The position numbers were made by a program, and so were the translations under genes. Positions 13,793 through 26,484 of a stretch of 64,000 bases of DNA are shown here, piece by piece. Under the pieces are notes generated by a model. It made no database searches. It was not told the origin of the DNA and worked only from the letters and a program-made list of their open reading frames with translations. Positions within the stretch are counted from its first letter, which is position 1. Every line of letters starts with the position of its first letter. The stretch covers positions 15,349,501 through 15,413,500 of the forward strand of contig JAJNNQ010000009.1 in the NCBI GenBank assembly GCA_027886175.1, given 5' to 3'. Source of the DNA: Phylloscopus collybita (Eukaryota > Chordata > Aves > Passeriformes > Phylloscopidae).

Positions 13793-13809
13793 CTTCCACC
13801 TGGTGGAAG
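13793..13809. promoter_or_regulatory. 17-base palindrome around an E-box-like core
   Basis: CTTCCACC and GGTGGAAG flank a central T, giving a perfect 8-bp inverted repeat. The centre contains CACCTG, an E2-box of the kind bound by ZEB or SNAI factors. Function is inferred from the motif alone. Confidence 0.25.
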
Positions 13810-14823
13810 AACAGTGAAGCAGAACACTGATATTGTTTTCATACTGGAGATGAATCCCAGACTGACTGACTAAAAGGCTTCATAAGGGTTTAGAAATTGT
13901 CTTGTGCTTTCGAATTACAGGATGTACATGACTATTTCTGGAATGAGTTACTAAGACAAATAAAACAATGATTAATTTAAATATGACACACACTAATGAC
14001 AAGGTTATAATTTGTCCAACTAGAGAGTTTTAATTTTATTATTTATTTCAGTAATGCCAGCTAATAATTAAGCAATTGACTTTTTTCACCTTCCATGGTA
14101 TTTGAAGAAAGAATTCACTGCAGAAGATTCCTTTTTCCCAGAAAATCCCACCAGATCTCTAGAGGTTTTTTGTAAATTTAAAATCCATCTTATTTCCAAA
14201 ACTAACATTACCCCTGTCTTTCCAAGTAGGACAATGTGTTTCTATGTACCTTACAAGTATGATTATCATATGAACTAGTCATGAGACAGAGAACCAGAAA
14301 AATTCATCAAAACAACAGCTGATTAACTGACAAGTACCTTCCTTTGCAAACCTCTTTCTACAAAAAATCCAACCTTAAGGGAAGCATGGGAAAAGTGCAC
14401 TTACTGCATTCTAGTGTCTCCCACATGCTCACAGTAAACAGAGATTAATGTTATTTTTACCTTTTCTAACTACAGAGAAGTGAGTTGAATCCCTTTGGTA
14501 GCTAAATTAACAACACTTCAATTTTTTTGCTTTTTGCTTTTTAATGAGCAAGCATACTGAGATACACAAATTGCTACTCCAAATGTTTCCCTTAGCTTTT
14601 GCCTTTAAAAATCTGCATTTAAAAAAATTCTCATGAACTCTTTCTCTATTTTAATATTATCACTTAATATTACACTAGATATCAAGTAAGTTTTATGTTT
14701 AGTAATACAGTGGACAATTTTTCTGTATAAAAGAGTTTACTTAGGTCTGTTTCATTAAGGAGATAGTTAAACTTATTCTACTTCTAAACATGGACACCAA
14801 GGAGCTTTGTGAAAATTCTAGCT

Positions 14824-14851
14824 AAAAAAAGGAAAGAAAAGAAAAGAAAAA
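14824..14851. repeat. GAAAA simple repeat
   Basis: A short purine run made of GGAAA/GAAAA units. No coding meaning. Confidence 0.75.
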
Positions 14852-15672
14852 TGAGGTAAGATAGGTATTTTTACAAATGTCATTTTAATTAACTATGAGA
14901 TTTATTTAATTTACATGGTCCAACACTGGTTCCAACATTTCCAACCTCACTAATAAAATACATTATTATTTAAGTACATAAACCCCCAGTTATTTAATTG
15001 TATGTTTATCTCTTTCTAAACCAAGGTGTTTACAGTGTGCCTAGATTTACCAGGTTTGAGAATCCAGACATTTATCTCATTATTTATAATCCAAAACCAC
15101 GTCATGGTTTTGTATTATTCTTCTGTGTTTTCATGTATTTAATGCCTGTATTAAGAACTCCTAGGCCAGTGTAGATACCAGTGTCTTGAAAATGTTATGA
15201 ATTAATACAACTCAACTGTGTCATCTTCAGCTTCACCTGTTTACTGTGTCTCAGCCTATGATTAATGGAGCCAATCTTGCTGGATGCCTGAAAGCTATTT
15301 TTTATTAATTTCCACTTTCATGTCATGCACTAAGGAACATCATATAGCCTGAAGTGCACTTCTCCTCTCCTCTTTTGCTAAGCCAGGAAGTTCAATTTCA
15401 AAAACGACTTTAAAAGAAACTAGAAGACAGAAAATAGTATCTGTAGAAAGTAAAGAAATAACAATGTGTAAAATGAAAGATGTGATAAGGGCAACAAGAG
15501 AAATGTATTGATAATAATCTTTTTTTCATAAATCGAAACTCTAATAGTTATTCATGGCAGGAGTTGCTGCACTGCCTATGGTCCTCTCACATATGTTTGC
15601 TCCATCAACCTCCCATGTAAAATGAAGATAGCATTTTTAAATTAGGGAAACAGAGAACACCCTAAGATGTTC

Positions 15673-15985
15673 TTACCTGGACTGGTAAGATGATTTAGTG
15701 CTTACATCCCAGTTTCCAAGTGTAGGTGTGCTAATGGGAGAACTGCCATGGAGAAGGTGACGATAGCGGGTCTGAGCAGCGTGCAGGGCTGTTCCATCCC
15801 ACACACAGCACTGGCAGAGCACACACCCAGGAGCCTGCAGGCAACTCCCACCTGGCACCAGGAATTACACCACCTGCCTGTGCCTATGCTTACCTTGGTG
15901 TGAAGCAGCATGTTCTCATGGGAACATCTGCTGCCAGTAGAAATGATGTGTGGAATTGCTCCCTGCCAGAAAAATTCCACCCCAG
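15673..15985 (-). other. GC-richer patch with two donor-like sites, possible short exon(s)
   Basis: This patch is visibly richer in G and C than its neighbours. Read on the - strand it has two strong 5' splice-like sites: CCAAG/GTAAGC at about 15896 and TCCAG/GTAAGAAC at about 15677. Upstream of the first is TTTTTCTGGCAG, a fair acceptor. Between that acceptor and the donor lie 69 bases (about 15897-15965) with an uninterrupted 23-codon frame starting G-A-I-P-H-I-I-S. The frame stays open past the donor. I do not recognise the peptide. It could be a small exon of a gene crossing the window on the - strand, a noncoding RNA exon, or chance in a GC-richer repeat remnant. Confidence 0.25.
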
Positions 15986-18900
15986 CGCCTAAGGCACAAA
16001 TGATGAGGTGAATTTTGCCAATCAGTCCATCTGAAAGGGTTGCAAGAGTATCTACACTATGCTTTTTTCCCTTCTAGTGTTATAACAAATAAATGACATT
16101 TTTGTTCAATACTTTATGAGTCTTGAGTGCCTTTTGCAGCAAAATCTGTTTCAAGCACTACCCTGGTGCATTACACTGGGCTAGCATTCTGGGAATTGAC
16201 TGAAAGTTTTGAAAATGAAATGACAGTCAAGAAAATAAAACAAGAAACAAAACAATTACCAAAAAAAAAAAACCGCCAAACCAAACCAAAACACCCAAAA
16301 AACAAATAAAAAAAAAAAACAAACCCAACACAACCCATGGTGAATTCATGCCTTTCAGACATGCTTTACATTGCTTGTAGAGACGTAAATGTCTTGGCTC
16401 ACTAAAAGCAGAAAGCAATCCAGACTAAAAAAATATATATAGAAACATGGATTCAAGAGTCATATCTGAAAAAGTCTTTTGGTTCTATTTTTTTAAGTTA
16501 TTTTTAGCTTATTAATATCTGCAATGACAGTGACTTTAGATATAGCTTCTTTTGTATAATTGTTTCTCTGGACCTGTATTTTTAAATAGGAGGAATCCTT
16601 TTGTTGATTTTTATCAGTCCTTTATTAAAATACCTTTTTTTATGTTATTATCATAGTTTTCCTGCCTTAGAATATGCAACTAAGGTCAAAGCTGAAACTG
16701 AAACTAGACTGTTAACTATCCCACCATGGTATTTTTATTTTAAAATTCTTTGGCTGTCTTTTTTGAGAAGTGGAAGAGATAAGGACTCAGCTGATGTGTT
16801 ACATAGTTAAAACAGAATAAATATTTTTTCCACAGTGTGGCAGCAAAGCCTTTTAAGAGGAAGAGCTGACTTGTCTCAAGAAGATCTTGCTGAGTCAGTT
16901 GAAAATTCCGAACAGATTTAAATCAGAGTTCATAGATTCCTTGTGCCCAGTGAATTGAATTCTATTTGGAAGACTATTCTCTGCTGTAGAATTCCAAATC
17001 ATTATTGCAGAGCTTTGTTTTTTATTGTTTTTTTTTAACCACAGTTACTTTTTTGAAATTTCTTTTTTTCTATAATAGGAGTCTTGAAACACAAAACAGT
17101 TCACCAAAATGTTCACTGATGCTTTGCTGTGTTATAAAACCATTCTGCAGACCCACAGGCAAAGATGTGAAAGAAACTTTCTGCTGTTATGCCTGATAGG
17201 AAGGAATGTGCAGGCAGGCAGTAAGTGTTCTGCAGTTCAGCAAGTAAGTCAGATATAGAAATGGCACAGAACACTCAAGGGCAAATTTTATTGTTTTTTT
17301 ATCTCCCAATGCCTTGCATCTGTGTCTGTCTGTGTGCAAATGATCAAGAGAGAAAGCAAATATAATGAAATCTAATTTCTGAGGAATTATATGTGACAAA
17401 AACATTCACAGCCCACTCTGTAATCCTACGGATTCAGAATCACTCCTTAAAAAAGGAAAAATCACAACCACAGTTCTGTTATCTACAGCTAAACCTTCCT
17501 GACTGCAGCAATGTTCCACTCACATTTTCCCTCCCATTTCAAATAAATTAAGGAACTGAGCAGTTTTGATCCCTTCCATTCTCCACCTCTTCTTACTGGT
17601 ACTACTTTCCTTCTAACCATGTTCAGGTTGTCTCATTTTGAACAGAGCAGGTCTATTTTCCTCATCATTTGACTTTGTACCTTCTCATAACACTATTTAC
17701 TCTCTCATGCTTGAAGTCAAAGGACAAAATTCTTTCTTATTGTTTCTTAGAGACTTAAGAGAAAATTGTTGCTATTTTGGAAAAGGCAAGACCTAATTTT
17801 TCTAGGGAAATTATTCATTTAAATATGTCTCACAGGATTCATCAAAAAAAAAGATTTTGTATAGTCATGAAAATAATCAAAGATTTAATTATGGCTATAC
17901 CAACTATGCAAAGCTGAACAGTTGATTTTTTGTTGATTTATTTTCTGCAATAGACAATGGAAAAATAATTATGTTTTAGGAAATTATGTCTAATGTGAAA
18001 ATTTCTGAAAACATAATAATGTTTGCATTATAATCAGTTAATGAGAACTACTCTTGTAGATTATCCTATGTAACAGGATCTGGATGATTGAGACATCTGG
18101 CTAAACCTACATCTATAGTTTAACTCAATGATGAAACTACTGGAGGATCTCTTTAAACATTTGTGTACTCAATATAAACAGATGTATGTATTTTCATCAT
18201 GAATCTGTTGTGAGAACCTAAATTTTACAACGCTAAATTTGGATATATAGAATATTAGACAAGCCAAAATTGATAAGAAGTATCCCATTAGAAAGGCTCA
18301 TTTCTCCTATGGGACTTGCTCACTCAAGATTTAAATATACAGTGATAAATTATTTCTGTGAAAGAGTCTAATGGTTTTTATCAAAAAGAAGAAGCAATTA
18401 AATTCTAATATTTAAATCTGTGGGAGGAAATAAATATTTGGCTACATCAAAAGGGTCTTGAAAAAATGTGAAGAGTTTTATTAAATTAAAAATAGCAATT
18501 TGTTTCATCTTTTATTATCAGCAATATCTGTAAACAGCGAATGACTCAGAATGCCAATCTTTAAAAAAATATTTTATTGTTATTGTCATATACTGGTAAC
18601 TCAATATTGACTTCCTGGCTTGTCATCCTGCTTTATCTTTGATAATTGAAGCAGTTGTTTTATCAGTATAAATAAAATTTATCTGTGCTTTGCTATGGAT
18701 GACTTTAAGTTCATTTACTGTGAAACTACTGGTACCAGGTCAGTGATAATCACCTCTTAACTTCAGTATATTGTAAAATATTTCAAATTAATTTCAGAAA
18801 TGTTTAATGAAAGCAATTAAAGGAACAGAGCATTGTAGCTGCCTCTGCTGCCTGCAGCTATGACATGACCTATGGATTTTAAAGCACGGTATTACCTATA

Positions 18901-19160
18901 TTCCAAAGCTCATTATTAATGTCAGAAATTCATAGTCATTTAGCATAATTTGAAATAGACATTTTTATCTAACATTTTTTTACTGTTAGATAAATGCTGT
19001 ACTTTGTTAAATCTCTGGATTTAACAGGAATGATTAAAAACACATAGCCAGTGTCGTACAAGGATACCACTGATAGCTCCTATGGCTTACAGAAGAGAGT
19101 GGTAATGAGACATTCAAACTCACAAATAAACATGCTACATAGGTACCTTTATTTCACAAA
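15986..19160. other. Unique AT-rich stretch with an A/C tract
   Basis: Apart from the A/C tract at 16229-16336, nothing here is recognisable as a gene or repeat family. The - strand frames over 16171-16418 are phenylalanine-rich shadows of that tract. Short frames at 16601-16810 and 17005-17196 have no family resemblance. Confidence 0.55.
16229..16336. repeat. A/C low-complexity tract
   Basis: Long A runs are interrupted by CC or C (CCAAACCAAA, CACCC), with almost no T and one G. It is similar in make-up to the tracts at 33.9 and 57.95 kb. It is strongly strand-asymmetric: all C lie on the + strand. Confidence 0.85.
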
Positions 19161-19172
19161 CAGAAGCTGGAA

Positions 19173-19205
19173 TGATTGATTGACTGATTGATTGATTGAT
19201 TGATT
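19173..19205. repeat. TGAT tetranucleotide microsatellite
   Basis: About eight TGAT units with one TGAC interruption. This is an ordinary microsatellite, probably variable in length. Confidence 0.9.
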
Positions 19206-19380
19206 ATTTCCTGAGTCCGCTAAATGCTGCTTCATTTTTCTGAAATAGACTATAATCTTTCATGAATTCCTGAAAGTACTAAGAGTGATCCTAAAAATAT
19301 ATGAAAGAAAATTTATGAGAGAAAATGTAATATAGCTATGCCAAAATTCTATATATTCTATAATATAAAAAAATATTCTG

Positions 19381-19416
19381 TATTTTTTGCAGTAGAATAT
19401 TTCACTGCAAAAAATA
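19381..19416. repeat. Perfect 13-bp stem-loop
   Basis: TATTTTTTGCAGT (19381-19393) pairs exactly with ACTGCAAAAAATA (19404-19416) around a 10-base loop. The stem has only four G-C pairs. It could be a remnant of a small inverted-repeat element or chance in AT-rich DNA. It sits 17 bases before a telomere-like repeat. Confidence 0.6.
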
Positions 19417-19432
19417 TTCACAGAAATTAAAA

Positions 19433-19446
19433 AACCCTAACCCTAA
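19433..19446. repeat. Two-copy telomere-like CCCTAA motif
   Basis: The string AACCCTAACCCTAAAA contains two exact CCCTAA units, the vertebrate telomere repeat on its C-rich strand. Two copies are too few to prove a telomeric origin, but they are compatible with a short interstitial telomeric sequence. Confidence 0.45.
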
Positions 19447-20283
19447 AATCACTGCTTCAGTAATTACCTAGCTTGGTCACAGAGCTGATTATCAAGTAGT
19501 CAACATGTATGGGCCACTGAAGTGGAAACTGCTTGAACTTAATGAGCAGTTAGAATAGGCCAGAGTCAAAATTGGATTTCTGTTTGGCTTAGAATCATGT
19601 AACAGCATCTTTTCTCTCTAGTGCTTTTAGTTTCCACTCTCCAGGAAGGCAAACTAAAGCTGGCCTCGAAATGAAGTGAGGGAGGTACGACAGCAATGCA
19701 AGCTCATTAGGAAGCAAACTAATGGATGTCACAGAGCTCCACGCTCCTGCAACTGGTTTAAGTGTTGCCAGCTATTTTTACACTGTAACAGAATCACCAG
19801 GATAAACATCCATATCCCTGCACTGTCATTAACCACATTGTCCCTTTTATGCTTCTAATGAGTGTCAGCGAACCTGTCCATCATAACCAACCACAGGCTC
19901 TGCTGAGCCCTTCCCTGTCACATAGGGAAACATCACACCAGTGCTCCCTTAACAGATCATCTTAAATACCCCCAACAAACAATTTAGAAATACACACAAA
20001 TACAAGAATCAGATTTTGGTGTTCAAGTGAGGCCTAAATTTTTGCTTTCTTTCCCATACACTAAAAGTTTCATGATTACTTAGGTTCAGGGTAGGGAAGT
20101 TCACTGAAAAAAAAAATTACTTTAGTTTGAAATGTATAGATTAAATTTACTTAACAAAAAATAGATTTAGCTTGCATAAGAAAGAATTAAAGTCTACCTA
20201 GAAAGAAGAAACAAACAGAATTTTAGGATCTTGAAAAAAATTATAATACTTCTGGAAGGGGAAAAGAGTACCACAAAGCGAAT

Positions 20284-20349
20284 GTATATATATGCATATA
20301 TATAACTTATGCATATATATATATATATATGCATATATATATAACTTAT
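20284..20349. repeat. AT microsatellite with repeated GCATATATA...ACTTAT block
   Basis: TA runs are punctuated by ATGCAT. The block GCATATATATAACTTAT at 20294 recurs in slightly longer form at 20331. The tract is largely self-complementary and could extrude a cruciform. Confidence 0.8.
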
Positions 20350-20616
20350 CTGTTTGCACACAAACACAGAATATAATTTTCTTTTATTGTCAGATGCTGA
20401 AGCACAAACAAGTATTTAAAGAAACTACCCAGCTATGATTTATGGAGTTATTATAATTTTCTAACCAGAGTTTCACAATACCCAAAATAAATAATGGAAC
20501 TGCATAGAGTTTAAAAGTAAGAAAAATATTTTGAGAGAGCGTATTAGAGACAATTATAAATACAAAGCTATAGTTCATGAGCTGTTAACCTAGGAACACT
20601 ACGAGACATACATATG

Positions 20617-20664
20617 TGCACTCTCTATAAATAATATATATGCACTCTCCATATATGCACTCTC
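20617..20664. repeat. TGCACTCTC triple repeat in AT-rich sequence
   Basis: TGCACTCTC occurs at 20617, 20641 and 20656, separated by AT-rich spacers of unequal length. It is a degenerate minisatellite continuing the AT-rich instability of the preceding 300 bases. Confidence 0.65.
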
Positions 20665-21675
20665 TATATGTATGCATTGTATTTGCAATAGTATTTTTCT
20701 ATTATGTGGGTTTAGGGGATACTGTGAAACAACAGTTTTGGTCTGATAAGTAACATCCCTACTAAATTGTTCCTAACTGCACAGACCATCTTCACAGAAG
20801 AAATGAGGACATGTTATTTTAACCATATTTAGTTAGTTGTCCCTGCCTTATTTTCTGTATACCCCTGAGGGATATAATGGATCCAAAACCATCATTCCAT
20901 GGGGCCTTTTCTGATGGCTGTCATAACTCCAATGGTCAAATGTTTCCCAGACACTGTGGAACATGCCTTTATATATTAATCTCATGGAGTAAAGGATGAC
21001 TTGGCCTGTCAATATAGTGTTTGGACATTGAAAAGCAGATTAGTTATAAGAAGAACAAATGTGCATGAGTCAAAAATGTACTTAAGACATACCCAGCAAA
21101 ATTATTGCCTTTACTCCTGAAAAAAATCCTGAAATTTATATACATTTGTAGTTACAGAGATGCTACTTGGTAGAAAACCAGAACACAACCTTCAAACATT
21201 GATTTCATTCATGGCAGCATCTTAAGCCTACATGATAAAAAACTCCAGTTTCTTACAGATGTTTAAACAACAGTAGTTTAAGCTTTAGTTATTGAGGTGA
21301 TAAGAGCACACGAATGGGATATTACTATGGTTACTGATTTTATGGTATCTTATCACTTAGAAAAATCTAATGAGACATTTATTTATTTCCTTGTTTGTTT
21401 ATTTCTGTAAGAGCAAATGAGCAGAGGAAACTTCAAAAAATAAAGGTCTGTGTTCATTTTGAATTAACAAAACAGTGAAGTTCAGGCAATCCAGGAATAT
21501 GCATGGGTTTTGTGAATTTGGAGAGGGGAAAGGTACTCCTAGTACACTGGAAAGCAAAAGAATGAGCATGCCAAACATTAATTAGTACCTTCATCCTCAA
21601 AGAGGAAATAAGCCATAAAAGAAATTAAGTAGTTTGCTACAGCTGTGCCAAGGCTTTTGAAGAATTCACAGTACC
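20665..21675. other. Unique AT-rich stretch, nothing recognised
   Basis: No open frame of note, no repeat family and no RNA gene was seen here. Confidence 0.5.
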
Positions 21676-21679
21676 TCTG

Positions 21680-22130
21680 ATGTTTGAAAAACATCCAGTA
21701 TCAGCAGAAGATTATGTGGGGCTGCAATGTGGTCTCCAGCTGAGGTTAAGGGATGCTTATCCCTTGGAAAGCAAGCTTCATGTGACCTGGATGAACCATG
21801 CAGGGCAGGCACTTCAATTTCTCCATGTCACATCACAGATTTCCAGGGGTTTATTACAAAGCAGGTACTCATCTCAACGTGGGCTGTGACACACAAAGAT
21901 CCACTGGCTCATCACCAGCTCCCCTGCAGCCCACCTGCCTCATGATTAAAGTGTCTGTTTTGATCCCATGGCAGATGTGCTTCCAGTCACCTGAAGACCA
22001 CTCCCATAGGAAAAAGACCAGCTGGGAAGGACCTGCAGGTCACTGGACTGACTCATCCAGCTTTGTCCCTTCTCCAGCACTGAGCAAACCTGACATGAAC
22101 AACCCATCTGTCTCCTCTGAAGTGTAACAG
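21680..22130. other. GC-richer patch with overlapping open frames on both strands
   Basis: Three + strand frames are open over parts of this patch (69, 72 and 109 codons), and a - strand frame covers 100 codons. Simultaneous opening in several frames is what local depletion of TA-containing stops produces, so it does not by itself argue for coding. I do not recognise any of the peptides. Candidates are a decayed transposable element, a noncoding RNA exon or a regulatory element. Confidence 0.3.
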
Positions 22131-25100
22131 CCAAGCTACTTTCATGCTGTGTTAGGAAAGAATACCAGAGGGGCCATATATTGATAAAGTATTTGCAGCT
22201 CCAGTAACACAAGTACGTCACCAGAAACAGCATATTCACATATTCCACATTTATTCTAGTTTAAGAGAGTTCCACTCCCAAATACCTGTATTACCTTATG
22301 AATACTAATGCATATTAGTGAAAACAACTGAAACTTCCTTCTCAGAAAGCCGTGATTTTTTCTGCAGAAATTCACAGGTAATCCATACTTACTTTCTCCT
22401 CCTCAGTTTCTGATATTCAGAGCAGACCATTTGCCACAGGCTCATGAAAGCACAGACCCAGTCACACCACCTTCATTTGAGGCAAAGAGTGCAGAGTACT
22501 CCATTGCTTTAAAGCATTTTTAGTCTAGTGCTGATCACAGCGCTGTCAAAAAAAGTGCTTTATTTATAGCAGGCTGCTGATTCTGTCTGAAATTATTTCT
22601 ATCTCACAAATTATGCTCTGTGACTCTTTGTTTTGGGAAAACACGTCTGCATAATTGATAGTGGAATGCAGGAAGGTGCTAACAACTATCAATTTCTGGT
22701 GTCAAAAGGCAGCTGAGGCTGAAACATGCTGCTTAATGTACTGGCAAGATTATCTGATACATACAGAAAAATTTCTAAAATCCTAAAATGTATGAAATAA
22801 AGGACACAGAAATATGATTCTATATTGTAACTTGTAGAAGAAATTAAAATAAAATTATTTGTAGCTTTGATGCAATGAATGTTTAAACAGGAGACATTTC
22901 AAACTCAATCTTTCAGATACTGAATGCTTCTTTAATAGTAGAGGACTCATCTTTTTCTGCAAAGATACAGGAAACTTCTTCTTTGAATTATTAAATGCTC
23001 TTTGAATGCAGCTAGAATTCACAAACCTGACAGTCTAAAGAATCTTGTGACCATGTTGCATTGCCACAAGACTAAAGATCCTCCTTGGCTGTTTGATAAA
23101 AATCAAATTTATTTTTCTGCCAAGCAGAAGGATAAAATCTGGCAAATAATTACATAAATGAGTAATTGTTAATGTTCCCATTTTTTCACATGGATTTCTA
23201 TTCTGCAGCAATTAGCACCCTCTAACACCTAAGGTACAAACCAGCATTATCGGTCAATTTTGAATTCAAAAACTAATCTACATAAATGACTGTAAATTAA
23301 CTCATATAATAGAAAGGCCCTAATTTCATAATTTCAACAACTAAAAAATATTTTACAGTTAATACCAGACAGTAATTTTCTGACAATTTTTATCAAGAGA
23401 ATTACTGTTCTTCCCACAACAACAATAATTTTAGTGTCAGTGTTGTACATGTAATTCCTACACTGCAGATAGACTTGCCAGTATGGCCACATACTGCTCA
23501 AAACATTCTGATGTAGAATTAGGAATGGGTTTTATATGTGTACCTTCATTGTTTTGAAATAAAATTCTGTTTATTGAGCTCAAGAAACTTCTATGTTTGT
23601 GACTGACGCCACATGTAGATCTTTCTGTGATTTTGGAGCAATATCCAAGCCCCACTCACTATTTAATCTTGCCATCTATGATAGAAGAGCTTCTCTTGCA
23701 GAGGCCTCTGGCCTCACTTCTCCAGTTTATTCAGGGTTTTATTCTGCTAGGAGACGAAAGGGGCTTCCAATTTCTCTTTCCTTTCATGCAGAATTGCAGA
23801 TACTTCTTTTCACTTGACAGGTAGTCTCTTTAATTTACACTGAGCATTCTTAATTTGTTTATTTAACTAATTCTAACAGAGTAAAAAAGTCTTATATATC
23901 AGAATTAGGTGTGTTTCAAGGGTAAAAGACAATGTTATAGTGGAAAATAAATGGATCAGTAGCCCAGAAATATAGAACACTAAGTGTCTGAAATGCAGAA
24001 CTTTCTGCCCAGGGTTTTGTTTGTTTGTTTGTTTTGTTTTTAATTAAGTATTGGACATATATTTATCAGTATGGGATAGAAGTTCATGGCATTAATGTCA
24101 TACTATTCCAAAGCATGTACTTACTAGGAAAGAACAAAACAGCTGAGAAAACACTTGTAGATGCCTTATACCTTTGGAAGGAGTCTATAAATACTGCAGA
24201 GAGCTGAGTGAAAGCACCCAACCATTTTACAACCTAGAAACATTGCTGCCACCTTAAGGGAACATCGAAATAACTCTGAGAAGGTCAAGTGTCTACATGT
24301 TACAGACAAAGAGAAGAAAAGGAAATAACAACAGAGAAAAGAACAAACCAACCAGTGAACCAACTATTTGGTCTTGTAGAGACCCAGAAGTTTTACACAA
24401 GCATGTAAAAAGTGAGCAGTTTCTTAGCCTAAAAGGTGAAATCTTGTTGGGAGGACAGCTGAAGAACTGTGCCTGATGCACTGAGTTCTGGTAGCTTCCT
24501 TCAGACAAAAACCATGTTTGTGTACTCTTGACATTCTCTTTATGAGAGTGTTCTACTCAGTTTTCAGACTGCAAATTTGCAGGAAACTAAGTTTTTGATG
24601 GCTGAAAGGGTACAAAGATCTACAAAAATTACTTTTTGATCAGGAAATTTTTAAGGCACAAATAGAGGCTGTAATTGGAAGACCAGAGCTCTGGAGCTAC
24701 AGCTAAATGCACACCAATATTATATTATGTCCAGAAGTAAAAGGTGCTTTGAAAAAAGCTCACTGTGCATGGCATGGCCAAGTAACACCTAGGCTGACAT
24801 TGTAACCAACAGGAATGGCAGAACAAAGACTCTCATGTAGCCAAGTCAGATGCCTGACATCTGTTACCTGATAGTATTGCAGGGATGCCCTAACGGCTGC
24901 AAAAGTTACTTAAGACTCTGAAAGAATGCAACTTATTGTTCAAATGTCACAATGACTAAATTTCTTTAGGCATGCAGAAAGAATGGCATGACAGCCTGGT
25001 GATCATGAGCTGGAAGAAAGCAAAAAGAAGGCGATATTATTTCAGAAGTGAAGACATAACTGGTACAGCAGAGCTTTATGAGGCAAATCACAGGACTGGA

Positions 25101-25635
25101 GTATTGGTGTGGAACAGTCATTTGTTCAGCAAGCTCCTTCAGTGAAAAAAAAGGCAAACATTGTCCTTAGTTTCAAGAACGCATATAAATGCTATAAAAT
25201 AAAGAAAATTAAAAAAAAAAAGAATTTGTTGAAACTCTTGGAGAATGGGTACAAACCAAAAAAGAAAAAGAGCAAATGTGCTAAACTGAGACAGAAAGTG
25301 AGGACTACATCTCTTTCTTGAAGCAGAAAGTGTTGGTTTTTGTGAATGAGAAAACTGAAAATCCTATGAAGGAGATATGATGGGACTTAAAATATTTAGA
25401 TACCCCACGTTAAAGCTAAGACTTCCAGATTAGAAGCAAAGATATTCCAGTCTGAATATCACATTAGAAGCAAATCATAATTTCAGAGTGAACAAGTTTC
25501 TATGGAGAGGTTACTTTAGTTTCAGTGCTATCTAAGAGGAAATAATGGATTAACAATGTCTCCTCCAATGACTGGCTGTCAAAAGGTAATCCCCCAAAAG
25601 AACCCCAAAACCAACCAAACAAAAAACCCAAGGTC
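22131..25635. other. Unique AT-rich stretch, end possibly old CR1
   Basis: Most of this looks unique. It holds a TTTG tract at 24013-24042 and lysine-rich chance frames near 25.1-25.3 kb. The last part (from about 24.95 kb) may be a more decayed portion of the CR1 that becomes recognisable at 25.64 kb, but I could not align it. An A/C patch lies at about 25594-25631. Confidence 0.45.
24013..24042. repeat. TTTG microsatellite
   Basis: Four to five TTTG units followed by a T-rich end. It is the complement of the CAAA repeats found elsewhere in the window. Confidence 0.85.
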
Positions 25636-25639
25636 ATAT

Positions 25640-26480
25640 AATAAAGGAACAATATAGAGAAAAAGTATATGAAACAGAATGGAAGTATAAAGTGAGTTTC
25701 AAATTGCTAGAGACAAAATGAACAAAAAGGATTTTAAAATATGCAATAAAAAAATTAAAAAATAAAACAAATAGGTCTGTGGTAGCAGAAAGAGAGAGAA
25801 AACAATGCAGAGAAAGGTAAAATCTAATTATCTAATATCCCCTTCACACCAGCCTTCAAAAAATGGCAAATCTTGGCAAACCATTCAAAGTCACTTAAGA
25901 GAAAAAAAAATGGATTGCAAGCTGAAGTATATAAAGAATATGTTAATGAATATTTAGGTAAGATGGATGTATTCAAATTGTCTGGTCTCAATTAAATTCA
26001 CCTTAGACAGTGACTTCTGAAGCACTAAAAATTATCTTTATGCATTTCTGGAGGACAGGGGAGGTCCCAGAGGATCAGAGAAGGGCAAATATAGCATTCT
26101 TCTCTTGACAAAAAGGGAGTGCTGATGGAATGACAGACCAATCAGCCTAATTTTGATTGATGGAAAAATTATGCAATAAACCACTCAACTACACTAGAAG
26201 GATCCACAAAATTTTCAGAATAGATCTCTCTTACTGCAGACTATAATCCTAAAAAGAAAAAGAAAAAAAATCCATACAAACTAAAAATACCAGAACATGT
26301 TTGTTTGTCAAAAAGGTACAAAAAATATTATAGGATAGATAGCCCGTGGCATAGAGAAGGTCTGGCAGTTTGCAAAACACAAAAGTAAAATATGTGCTTC
26401 TGGCCTTTATGTGGCAGGAGAGATAAACAGGGTAAATATTCTTCAACAGAGAATACATACACAAGAATATGGTAATAATT
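25640..26480 (+). mobile_element. Ancient CR1 LINE relic, ORF2 upstream of and into the RT domain
   Basis: The segment follows, in order, the ORF2 region of old amniote CR1 elements as I remember it. First comes GCTAGAGACAAAATGAACAAAAAGG (about 25708), then a stretch ending in a TTTAGGTAAGATGGATGTATTC block. The core signature follows: a TTTCTGGAGGACAGGGGAGGTCCCAGAGGA match, AGAAGGGCAAA, and GACCAATCAGCCTAA (about 26041-26150). CR1 proteins are endonuclease-reverse transcriptases that copy their own RNA into the genome. This copy is broken by many stops and frameshifts and cannot be active. Beyond about 26.2 kb the match fades. Divergence is far greater than in the CR1 tails at 33.5 or 61.1 kb, so it is much older. 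Confidence 0.7.
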
Positions 26481-26484
26481 TATG

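Larger units (their letters stand above)
5429..15660. other. Long unique AT-rich stretch, no gene seen
   Basis: No repeat family was recognised apart from the A run at 7386-7416. The longest open frame is on the - strand at 8189-8533 (114 codons). It is hydrophobic, as AT-rich noncoding frames often are, and resembles nothing I know. A consensus-like donor (TTTTCAG/GTGAGTACG) occurs on the + strand at about 10431. Upstream of it is a short open frame with a possible acceptor (CCAACTAG), giving a hypothetical 46-base exon, but this is weak. AT-rich TAAT-containing sequence near 13.93-14.10 kb looks like noncoding regulatory DNA at most. Confidence 0.55.
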
